Positions 1 through 8,340 of a stretch of DNA of 20,534 nucleotides are shown here, in pieces. Each line of letters opens with the position of its first letter. The first letter of the stretch is position 1. The stretch covers positions 1-20,534 of the forward strand of contig CAJNOQ010003352.1 in the NCBI GenBank assembly GCA_905250885.1, given 5' to 3'. This DNA is from Didymodactylos carnosus (lineage: Eukaryota; Rotifera; Eurotatoria; Philodinida; Philodinidae). Under the pieces are notes generated by a model that did no database searches, was not told the DNA's origin, and saw only the letters and a program-made list of their open reading frames with translations. The position numbers and the translations under genes were made by a program.

Positions 1-336
1 GCATCGTAATCATGAAAAATAATCATGGAAACCCATGGCTCAGAAAAACGTAGGTGAAACTTTTGTCAGAAAGATTACACGCTCACCTCTAACCTAGAGA
101 AAAATTTTCAATGAAATTTTTTCGTTCGAAAACTGGATGTTCAGTATGCTGTTCGACCCACTTTTGTCTACTGATTTCAAATATATTATTAGTTTTGCTT
201 GAAAATATATGAGAAGTGAAAAGGGCGTAAAATAAGTGAAATAGTGAAGGTTAGAGGTGTAATCTTTCTAACAAAAGTTTCACCTACGTTTTTCTGAGCC
301 ATGGGTTTCCATGATTATTTTTCATGATTACGATGC
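1..336. mobile_element. Foldback/MITE-like element, left end at the window edge
   Basis: Bases 1-80 are repeated as reverse complement at 257-336 with one mismatch that I can see (near 66). The match continues, after a 6-base insertion in the left arm, as CTCTAACCT at 87-95 against 248-256. The middle (about 96-247) is AT-rich and holds no ORF. Long near-identical arms around a short non-coding centre are typical of MITE or foldback elements moved by a transposase encoded elsewhere. The left arm begins at base 1, so the true outer boundary and any target-site duplication cannot be judged. I cannot assign a superfamily. Confidence 0.75.
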
Positions 337-549
337 ACATTGAATGCAAATTCTATAGCAGAAAGAGCAACTGTTAGTTCATCACCCTCGCCCTTCTACG
401 TATGCTTCTATTATGAATGCTCCTCGTCAATGAATTTCCAGAACCTCACAATAATTAATCTTCATACTTTGGCTAGATAGTATACAAATACTGTAGAGTC
501 TTTGGTGCGAATTTGAAGTCAAAGTGATGCTCCTAGAGGGAATTATGAA

Positions 550-1110
550 TTTTTTTCGTAGAGAACCTCGAATTTTCCCATAATTACTTCGAAAAAGAAC
601 AACACAGTTGTGAACAGTTAGTTAAACTAGACAATCTCAATTTATATGTGTCTGAATATGACAATGAGTGTACTGTTAATAAAAATTGAAAAAGAAATTG
701 AGAGTTGTTCGATGAACTTCGTGATATACAATAATATGTTGATGACCTCGAAGAGTAAGTAAACGATTATTTATATACGATAGAACTGTTCATTCTATTG
801 TCAACTTTTTATTTTAGTCAAAACTAAACAAGAGAAACAACGAACAATTGTTTAAGAAAAATAATCAAAGTATGAAAAGTGAAATGAGATACTTAAATAC
901 GGAAAATAATAACTAAAATGATGAATAGTTGAAAGAAAGATTTTTTAAAATTGGTAGGTATATGTGAGAGTGAGAGTACAAGTATTGATAATAATATCTT
1001 TCTATTTTCATACTGATTTCGTTTTCTACAGACTTTACAAAATTCTGCGAGCAATATTCGATGAATATCAATTAATAATTACATTAGAAGAATATGACTT
1101 CGTTATTTGA
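550..1110 (+). pseudogene. Decayed multi-exon coiled-coil-like gene
   Basis: Three exon-like blocks keep plausible splice signals but contain in-frame stops. Block 1 (about 550-754) reads Glu/Lys/Leu/Asp-rich protein such as EQLVKLDNLNLYVSEYDNE, with TGA at two codons near 690-705 and a later TAA. It ends at a GTAAGT donor at 755. A pyrimidine-rich acceptor ends at 827. Block 2 (828-953) reads KLNKRNNEQLFKKNNQSMK and onward, a charged helical stretch with TAA and TAG near its end, followed by GTAGGT at 954. A TTTTCTACAG acceptor ends at 1031, and a third open block runs to a TGA near 1110. Exon lengths, intron lengths (73 and 78 bp) and charged helical composition resemble those of real genes here, but the stops argue for decay. 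The family is not recognised. A chance arrangement in AT-rich DNA is possible. Confidence 0.4.
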
Positions 1111-2317
1111 TTGAATATCCTATTAATAACAAGACCATCGATGGTTACTTACATCATAGATTACGTTATTTAATTCCTTCGTATTTATTTATCCGCTATT
1201 ATCTAAGTGGTCTTGTCAATCAATGATTAAGAATTATTAAAACATTACATTAAGTATGAAAATAGAATAAATAAACACATTTTTGAATAAAATTATGTGT
1301 ACATAACAGATGGTATAACTATAGTTATGGCAAGAGTACATAAATAAATCAATGCAATCAATTTGCTCTGATTTTTTCTCATTTAACAAATAATCCCTTG
1401 TTCAATAATATTTACGTTCTATCAAAAAACATGTAATGTAGTTTCGAAAATATTTCAATGAAAATATAGCGAATTTGTTAGATATTTAAATTAAATATCG
1501 AGCTAAATATCAAAACAAATGACATATTATAAATTTGAAAATTTTAATAAATACAAACGAGGTTATATTCAGATATTGTTCATTTCTTTTCAACAAGTAT
1601 TTTGTTTTTACGTATGTTCACCTGATTACGATAATTGTTGTACTTTGAAGCATTTTAAAAATAATATAGTAGAGACAAAATGTTTAATTTGTAAATAAAT
1701 TTAAAATATTTAAAAATAAAAAATAATCATAATAAAATTGAAAATCAATAAAAAAATTTTGTGATTTCCTGACAAAATAATCGCCGCCTAGAATGACGAC
1801 TCGTAGAGAATGAAAAAAATTATTCTTATTGTGATAGGTGGCAGTACATCTCAAAGACATTTAGAATGAACTCATTTTTAACCGTTTTCTTCTCTAAGAA
1901 CAATTGTTTGCTTTGACATTTTAAAAATGTCTTTATATTGGTCGAGATATTGAAATCGAAGATATTTTAATTCTTAGTGCAAAAGATATCACAGGAAGTC
2001 TATTAAAAATTGATAATTTTTGGTGATGGTTAGAATTGTCAAATGAGAGAAATTCTTTTCCTCTTTGTTCTCTATCTCTTCTCTCTACTTGATTGTTTTT
2101 TGTTTTGTTTGTTTACATCAGTTTACTTCAGAAGCATCTCATTCTCATATACTCAAAGCATAGAAAATCGACAGTATGATGACAACCCAAAATCGATAGA
2201 AAATCTTCAATTAATCATGATTTTTCTGAAAACTGTCAGTCAATTTTCATGACATGGGAAGTTATAAAGTGTTGCAGGAGACTAAAAAGTAGTCAGTACG
2301 TCTAAGAAAAATGAATC
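1111..2317. other. AT-rich non-coding stretch
   Basis: I see no convincing exon, RNA gene or repeat here. A 69-codon + strand ORF at 2043-2252 begins with a Phe/Leu-rich run, as expected of T-rich DNA, and lacks splice context or recognisable domain features. Many short poly-A and poly-T runs are present. Confidence 0.6.
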
Positions 2318-2557
2318 CTAGAGTATAGAAGATTTAACAATCTCTTTGTATAATTCTTGTACTATTTTAAATTTTCCTTTTTCAGTGTTTTCGATCGACT
2401 TCTCTAAATTGCATGTCAAATATTTTTCATCAGTGATTATCAGTCGAAAATTTTTGTTTTCACCACTAAAACTGTTTGCTAAAATGTAAGTTTTTACACC
2501 CTGATCGAAAACAATCTGTAGCATTGTTTCTTGCTCAAGATAAACTCATTTAATCAT
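2318..2557 (-). pseudogene. Possible remnant of an XRCC4-type head domain
   Basis: Reading the - strand from an ATG at 2557 gives an 80-codon frame ending in TAG at 2318, interrupted by an in-frame TGA at codon 4 (2546-2548). After that stop, the order of motifs resembles the N-terminal beta-sandwich head of XRCC4: a VYL strand, then MLQIVFD, then FRLIITDEKYL, then EKGKFKIVQELYKEI. XRCC4 has a similarly placed LQV strand, a V/I-T-LTD strand and an EKGKY helix. XRCC4 is the scaffold for DNA ligase IV in non-homologous end joining. No downstream exons for the rest of the head or the coiled coil are visible toward lower coordinates, so this would be an inactivated fragment. An alternative start at 2524 avoids the stop and gives a 68-aa ORF. 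The similarity is from memory of the family and is weak. It could be a chance ORF. Confidence 0.3.
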
Positions 2558-2739
2558 TTTTGTAATAAACGTACGATGATGTAAAAGAAATGTTCAAAGG
2601 ACAGAAAGATTTCTAAAGCTTTCGAAATATTATAAAAACTTGAGATGTTACAATTATTCGATTACTTGTTCACTTACGATTAATTGAATCAATTGGACTT
2701 ATTTAGTTAGTCTTTTTTGTGTATTCAATTTTTTTTCCA

Positions 2740-2753
2740 TTTTTGCATTTTAG
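2740..2753 (+). promoter_or_regulatory. Splice acceptor upstream of the HspBP1-like start
   Basis: A T-rich tract ending in TTTTGCATTTTAG lies 50 bases before the ATG at 2804. It could end a 5'-UTR intron or accept a spliced leader in trans. An in-frame TAA lies between this site and the ATG, so coding does not extend upstream from here. Confidence 0.5.
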
Positions 2754-2803
2754 AAACAAAAAAATTCTTCTCATAAATCTTCCTCAACCATTATACAACG
2801 AAA

Positions 2804-4197
2804 ATGGCTGGTGCTAAACAAAGTTTTTTCAATTCACTCTTTCGATGGACCATGAAAAATACTGATGATACAACAAATACAGTAGTGCCAGAAATTATTG
2901 AAGAAGTAAGGTAAAACTAAAAAAAGTAATTATTCTTTAATCTCTACTCCGTTTTTTTCATAGCGTAAAATATGGTTATCTGAAGCACTTACTAATATGA
3001 GTGTTAATCCTGTCGATCGTTTAAAATGGTGTATTGAAATTATTAAAAATTCTAAGTCAACAGATGAAGAAATTATGAAATCATCTGAAGAACTCAATCA
3101 TTGGACAGAAGAATTAGATTTAGCAAAAGGTAAATTGATCTTTTTCAATTTATTAAAAATATGTTCATATTATTGTCATTTAGATTTTTTTACTGTTGGT
3201 GGAGGTGAAATTTTACCAATTTTATTAGATCATGTTGGTGATGAAATACGTATACAAGGATGTTCATTAATTGCTAATCTCGTTCAAAATAATGATCATT
3301 GTCAGCGAATTGTTATTCAATCTGGTATACTACAAAAATTATTACTTATATTAGATCAAAGTGAAAATGATGATGTTCGAACAAAATCATTGACAGCTAT
3401 ATCAGGTATATTTGTTAATCTATTATATTATAGAGTTGTTAAATGTTTTTCTTTTAGCCTTAATTAGAGGTTATACACTTGGTCAATTACAATTTCAAAA
3501 ATTTAATGGTTTCAAAATTGTTGTAAAAGCACTCTCAGCACAAATACCAAGATTACAATTAAAAATATGTTTTCTTGTCAATACTTTAAGTATAAGTAGT
3601 CAACAGATGAAAAGTAAGTTTTTATCATTCAACACTGTTTTGGTTATATGTAACAAAAAAGAAATTTTTTTAACTCGAAATCCTGTTCAAGAATCGAACA
3701 TTATTGAGAAGAGAATAATTATATCTCTATGATAATTGTAAGTGTGATATATTAGTGTTACAGAAAAAATTTCAGAATATTTCGAAGATATTTTTCATAT
3801 ATTTGTTTTTTTAATTATTTTTTTAGAATTATTTTATGAAAATGGTACACTTGATGAATTAATTAATTTCTATGTGAATCCTACATGTCCAGATCCTATG
3901 CATGTTGTTGAAGCAATTTTATCATTATCTGACGCTAAAAAAGATGTATTTCAATCGTTAAAAGAAAGAAATAATCCATTGTTTGATGAACTAGAAAAAA
4001 AATTAAATCAACGTCTAGAAATAGTAAAGTCAGATGCAGAACAAAATGTAAGTATATCATAAATAAACTAATTGAATTGTTATCTATTTTAAATTTTATT
4101 CTAGGATGAAAAAGCATCAATATATCAGTTATTAACATTCATTCAACCATCTTCTTCCACTGTAACGACATCGACAGATTCACAAGTCTCAACATGA
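2804..4197 (+). CDS. HSPBP1: Hsp70-binding protein 1 (HspBP1/Fes1) homologue
   Basis: Six exons join in frame to 319 codons plus TGA: 2804-2905, 2964-3129, 3184-3405, 3458-3613, 3827-4047 and 4105-4197. The introns are 52-58 bp except one of 213 bp, and all have GT...AG ends. HspBP1/Fes1 proteins are cytosolic armadillo-repeat nucleotide exchange factors that clamp the Hsp70 ATPase domain and trigger ADP release. The N-terminal segment (about 35-70) carries the family's RKIWLSEAL...RLKW region. Armadillo helices follow: IRIQGCSLIANLVQNN, then SGILQKLLLILD, then VRTKSLTAISALIRGY, then QFQKFNGFKIVVKAL. This order matches vertebrate HspBP1 well. The protein lacks the Gly/Ser-rich N-terminal extension of mammalian HspBP1 (about 360 aa) and is closer in length to yeast Fes1 (290 aa). 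The start is fixed by an in-frame TAA 24 bases upstream of the ATG. Confidence 0.9.
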
Positions 4198-4431
4198 TAT
4201 CAAATAATGAAACGTGAATTAATTTAAATTAATTGTGATATCATATTCCAAGTTAAAACTCATTTTTTATACTTTATTTCAAATATTTATGATCGAAACA
4301 TTCTTTTTTTTTTTTGCAATCTCTCTTGGTGCTCAATCCATTTATGCCCGGTAATATTTCATCAAATGTTATTGTTGTATGTGTTCTTCTTCTTTTTTGT
4401 TACAATATATAGTTTCATTTATCCAAGTCAA

Positions 4432-4437
4432 AATAAA
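4432..4437 (+). promoter_or_regulatory. Likely polyadenylation signal of the HspBP1-like gene
   Basis: AATAAA lies about 235 bases after the stop codon in T-rich DNA. It is the first canonical hexamer that I see downstream on this strand. Such hexamers occur by chance in AT-rich DNA. Confidence 0.4.
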
Positions 4438-5483
4438 ATGACTTGAGTTATAATTTCATGTTAATTTATAATATAAACTTTGTTATTCGTATGAACTGTG
4501 AAAGTTTTACAGATTATTTTTCATATTCTTTCCTTTTTGGCTTGTTGTATTCATTTTCTTATCTAACCATTGTAGGTCAATCAAATTATTAACTGCAACG
4601 TATCCGTTTCCATTCTGTGTATGGAAAGAGGTTAGATTTGACATTGATATTTTGAGCTTGCTTGAAGTCACTTTTTTTCGCCTACAGAAATATGTTTCGT
4701 CTATAACATTCTATGAAACATTTTTTTTCTCGAACTTTGTACGTCCATTGTTATAAACTACGATATTTTTAGTATATTTCTCTCATGCAATAAATTTGTA
4801 TTTGTTCTTTTTACTATTCTGACAAGTCAATGGACTCCCGTGATGCTCGCTGTTGTATGGAAAATGGAAAGCAACTGCGGAACAAAAATCGATTATAAAA
4901 ATGCAGTTATGAGTAATTAAGTTTTGATTCAGAAATGGTCATGTGTAATCTTGTTGAAAACATTGATCTTTTTACTTTTGTATAATTTTTAACAACTATC
5001 TTATTCGTTATTGTTGTTAAGACTATTTTGGAAAAATAACGAATGTTTCTCGTTTTAACAATCCACAAAACACCAAAAATTGAGTTATATAGATGAACAA
5101 TGTAATCGTGCATGGTATGAAATCGAAACATTACTGTTTAATCAAACATTGACTGCCGAGCATTCTCGTTTTGTTAGCGATGAGCTGAGCATCTTGATTC
5201 GGAAAGATATCAATCAATTTATCTCTTGGACTCGAGTATGACACCAAATTTTTCTCGAAATAAATTTTTTTCGATCGGCTCTAATATAAAAACTGCTTCT
5301 GCATTACAAAAGTCAACATGAGATAGCACGAACATTGTAATTTACAAATAACATTTGAACTAAGTGCACTGTCATGGTATAATTATAATCTATTAAAAAA
5401 GTTATTCGTGTTTAACTTCAGGAATAAGTTCACTGAGATACGTCATTGTGGTATTGATTGTAAATTTTTTGTTATCTATCGGT

Positions 5484-5680
5484 AGGGGCTTGAATAGCAA
5501 GTAAAACTTTGGGAGGGACGGGTGTAAACAATTTTCTATGGCCCATGCAGCGAAAAAGTTTTTTGGGGGGATGTATAAAAAAAATGTTTCGCTGCGTGAC
5601 CAAAAGAATAAAAAAGTTGTTTAGTTCCAATGGGAGAAAATGAAAAACTCTTATTTTCGGAGGGATACCCTCATACCTCC
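5484..5680. repeat. Diverged palindromic (old MITE-like) repeat
   Basis: The core is an inverted pair, CATGCAGCGAAA at about 5546-5557 and TTTCGCTGCGTG at 5589-5600, with one mismatch over 12 bases. Weaker complementarity extends outward, for example TGTAAACAA on the left against TTGTTTAG on the right. Local G-runs and C-runs differ from the surrounding composition. The outer limits are uncertain. Confidence 0.3.
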
Positions 5681-6409
5681 CCTTCCAAATTCAGGTCTCT
5701 GTCTATCAGTTCGAAGACACAAACTGTTATTATCATTTGTTGTTCTCATAACGACACAAATAAACTACTTTATATTTGATATAGTTTCTTTTGTATGTCG
5801 TACATACACATTTGTCTTGTCTATGATATGTAAAAAAGTCAAAGATAGTAAATAACGATGTTAAAAGATAACACGGATAATATTTTCGAACAGTAGTATA
5901 CTTATTCATTTTAACACAACGTGAGAGTAATGAACTACCAATCGTCTTATAGACAATTTGTTATTTTTTCAATATGAAACCTATTTCATTTTTTCACAAT
6001 AAAATACTACTACTGAGTGTTGTTATTCTAGCATGTTAACGATTCTCCTGTTCTATCAAACCTTTTTGAGAGTACATCATTTATCAACAAATTTCAAAAA
6101 AAAAGAGGAAATAAATAACAGCTCAACAGACGAAGAAATACGGTCAGAATCGCTCGTATTATATGTAAAAATCAATAGTTTACGGTGGTTAAGTCTATTT
6201 TACATCACAGATGATAGTTAAACGATGTAACACTTCATTTTGAGTATCTCTTATGGGATCCCGCCGGATAAGACCGTAATCTGCCCCCTCCCCCCCATTG
6301 AAACCAAACTATTATATTATAGTTGGATAGAGGATTGTTAAACACATCCGAACCTGTTGTCGGTTCTCTAAAATTGCTTGTCCTTGGATGAAAAATCAAG
6401 TTTTTCTCA

Positions 6410-6620
6410 TATAGACGTACAATTTTTATCAAACGATTTTGTACGAATCATACTGGACAATTTTATACGAAATATCCGACCGACATATAACCATACCCGT
6501 ACCAGAATCGTAGTATAAGAAATTATATGATGCTACTGTACGCATCATATAACTTCTTACTTCTCTTACGAGCTTGCACAATCGTGTACGATCTTAGTAT
6601 GAATCTTCTACTTGGATGTT
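6410..6620. repeat. Diverged inverted repeat with a 17-bp hairpin at its centre
   Basis: The centre is a clear hairpin: bases 6517-6533 pair with 6542-6558 with one mismatch around an 8-base loop. Farther out, GAATCATACTGG near 6445 partly matches the reverse complement of the segment containing AGTATGAATC near 6600. This suggests an older, longer foldback element. A second small inverted pair, CGTACAA...TTGTACG, lies at about 6417-6446. No protein is encoded. Confidence 0.35.
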
Positions 6621-6798
6621 CATACATAAAGAAAAATATGCAAGTATCGGCCGATAACTTTATATTAGGAATGAATATAGTACTACTTTTCTTAAAATAG
6701 ATAGTTCAAATCATTTGCTTGCTTTTGGATATATTCCATCAAGTAATAAACACAAGTATTCTTTCCCTAATACAATAATTTAGTGATATTCTGGAATA

Positions 6799-6804
6799 TT
6801 TATT
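6799..6804 (-). promoter_or_regulatory. Possible polyadenylation signal of the MLKL-like/NHL gene
   Basis: On the - strand an AATAAA occurs at the end of an (ATTTT)n run about 20 bases after the stop codon. If used, the 3' UTR is very short. The run is also a simple repeat, so the assignment is tentative. Confidence 0.3.
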
Positions 6805-6822
6805 TTATTTTATTTTATTTTT

Positions 6823-8316
6823 TCAAACTGTTCGCACGCTAGCATTCATTGACCAAAGTTGCGGCCATGAGGATTTGCCTGTAGTTGCTGATTGTTCGTC
6901 TTTTGTTGTTAATAAAAACAGTTCATTCTTTTTTTTACAAATATCTATCGACAGTATTCTACTTTCCAGATGAGAATTCGTGAACCAATCAACTGGCGTT
7001 AAATGAATATCAAATACTAAAACACCAATATGACCACTGTGCTCATTACTAACATAAAGATATCTGTCTGTACAACACAGTTTTGTAGGACAAAATGGTG
7101 TAAGTGCACTTCCACACAAATATAATACTTGTTTATTCGCATGTTCTCTAAAAATATGCAGACATTCATTGGCACTATCACTGACAAAAATACAACCACT
7201 AAAATAGACACACGATTCTAGGGTTGGTTTTTCACTGATATCGGCAATTACTTGATATCGTTTAATAAACTCTAATTTTCCATTGTTATTATTGTCAATT
7301 TTAAATTGTTGTACTGAACATTGTGTTTGATCAATAACAAATAACATATCATTGATTGTGTATAAATAACATATTTCTAAAAATGTATTATTTTCCGTAC
7401 CTGAAGAGCCAAATTGACCAAGAATTTGTTGACTATATGATAGAATAGTAATCTCAAATTTTGTTGCTATATAAATATAATTTTTCGTTATACACATTCC
7501 ACAAATATCGTCGGCCGATACAAAAAATTCTATAAAACTTAAATTTTCTTCAGTTCCGTTATCAATAAATGTCATTAACGGTTGAAAATTGCTGTTATTT
7601 GTATTATTCATATCAGATGGTGGTCGTTGTCTGAAACTTGCTCTAAACCTTTCTAATCTTGACGCTAAGAGGCATTTTGGCGTTGAACCTGCCCATGTTT
7701 TTAATTGATGACTATAATAAATACTTTCAGATAATATCGATAGATAACATGATTTTTCGTTTAATTGATCCATTGAATGTTGTTGTACTTCGTCTACTTC
7801 AATATTTGATCTACAACTATCTTTGATATTGATCATACAATATCGAATTAAATCTTTTATTGGGGCTTTACTAAACGTACGTCGAAAATCTTGAAATTCT
7901 TGTTTAGGAATGAGAACTTTTTCTATTTTCGGTATTGATTGTAGAATGTTGTTGGTTATTTCATAAAGATGTTTATTGGTTTCCTCTAATTTTCGTTTTG
8001 TGTCATTCGCCTTAAAAAGTCTTATTAATATATTTCTATCTTTTTTTGCTGATTCTAGGCTGGTAATAGCTATCCGTATGAAATTAGTAAGTAAGTGAAT
8101 CTGAGCGATTAATTCAACCTGATATAATTCATTCACACGATCAACCATTTTTTTCAATCGTTCTAATAAACTTCCGGCAACCGCTAAATGTTTGGTTAAT
8201 TGATCTGTAGTTTGTACCATTTCACTATCAGCACGTTGACTATCACGAATTATTATTGCTAATTCGATGGCTTTTCTACACAGTGGTATAGCAATGTCAA
8301 AGACAATTGTAACCAT
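6823..8316 (-). CDS. MLKL-like four-helix bundle fused to an NHL-type beta-propeller
   Basis: A single uninterrupted 497-codon exon. Residues about 1-135 form long amphipathic helices resembling the N-terminal four-helix domain of MLKL and the related HeLo/RPW8 cell-death domains. The clearest parts are the segment around KKDRNILIRLFKANDTKRK and the following helix KLEETNKHLYEITNNILQSI. In MLKL this domain inserts into membranes and kills the cell. A linker (about 136-235) follows. From about 245 to 485 come repeated beta-strand units with the NHL/propeller pattern, such as ICGMCITKNYIYIATKFEI, LFVIDQTQCSVQQFKI, IFVSDSANECLHIF and YLYVSNEHSGHIGVLVFD, about 40-45 residues apart. No kinase domain is present. 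The start is the ATG at 8316. A TTG three codons upstream is in frame but follows a splice acceptor (8327), and a TAA lies farther upstream. The domain assignment is by pattern only. The role as a sensor-effector of death or defence is inference. Confidence 0.7.
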   Translation of the reverse strand: MVTIVFDIAIPLCRKAIELAIIIRDSQRADSEMVQTTDQLTKHLAVAGSLLERLKKMVDRVNELYQVELIAQIHLLTNFIRIAITSLESAKKDRNILIRLFKANDTKRKLEETNKHLYEITNNILQSIPKIEKVLIPKQEFQDFRRTFSKAPIKDLIRYCMINIKDSCRSNIEVDEVQQHSMDQLNEKSCYLSILSESIYYSHQLKTWAGSTPKCLLASRLERFRASFRQRPPSDMNNTNNSNFQPLMTFIDNGTEENLSFIEFFVSADDICGMCITKNYIYIATKFEITILSYSQQILGQFGSSGTENNTFLEICYLYTINDMLFVIDQTQCSVQQFKIDNNNNGKLEFIKRYQVIADISEKPTLESCVYFSGCIFVSDSANECLHIFREHANKQVLYLCGSALTPFCPTKLCCTDRYLYVSNEHSGHIGVLVFDIHLTPVDWFTNSHLESRILSIDICKKKNELFLLTTKDEQSATTGKSSWPQLWSMNASVRTV

Positions 8317-8326
8317 CTTTTTCAAC

Positions 8327-8340
8327 CTAAAATAAAAAAC
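8327..8340 (-). promoter_or_regulatory. Splice acceptor 10 bases before the MLKL-like start
   Basis: On the - strand GTTTTTTATTTTAG is a strong acceptor, followed by 10 bases and then the ATG. It implies either an upstream 5'-UTR exon joined in cis or a spliced leader joined in trans. I cannot identify an upstream exon with confidence. Confidence 0.6.

Larger units (their letters stand above)
4438..6822. other. Gene-free stretch between convergent genes
   Basis: I see no supported gene. Short ORFs at 4907-5131 (-), 5640-5855 (+), 6033-6221 (+) and 6235-6432 (-) lack domain features or splice context. Two diverged palindromic stretches (5484-5680 and 6410-6620) are listed separately. A C-rich run at 6284-6296 stands out from the AT-rich surroundings. 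Confidence 0.6.

Noticed and set aside
3406..3457. Read-through of the exon ending at 3405 in the HspBP1-like gene, and an independent ORF starting at 3412
   Set aside because: The 52 bases are a GT...AG intron. Removing them restores the armadillo helix AISALIRGY.
6284..6296. A C-run (G-run on the - strand) as a G-quadruplex
   Set aside because: It is a single G-tract pair interrupted by one A, without four clearly separated tracts.
8317..8325. A TTG start three codons upstream for the MLKL-like protein
   Set aside because: Animal nuclear genes rarely start at TTG. These codons lie between a strong splice acceptor and the ATG, so they are best read as leader.
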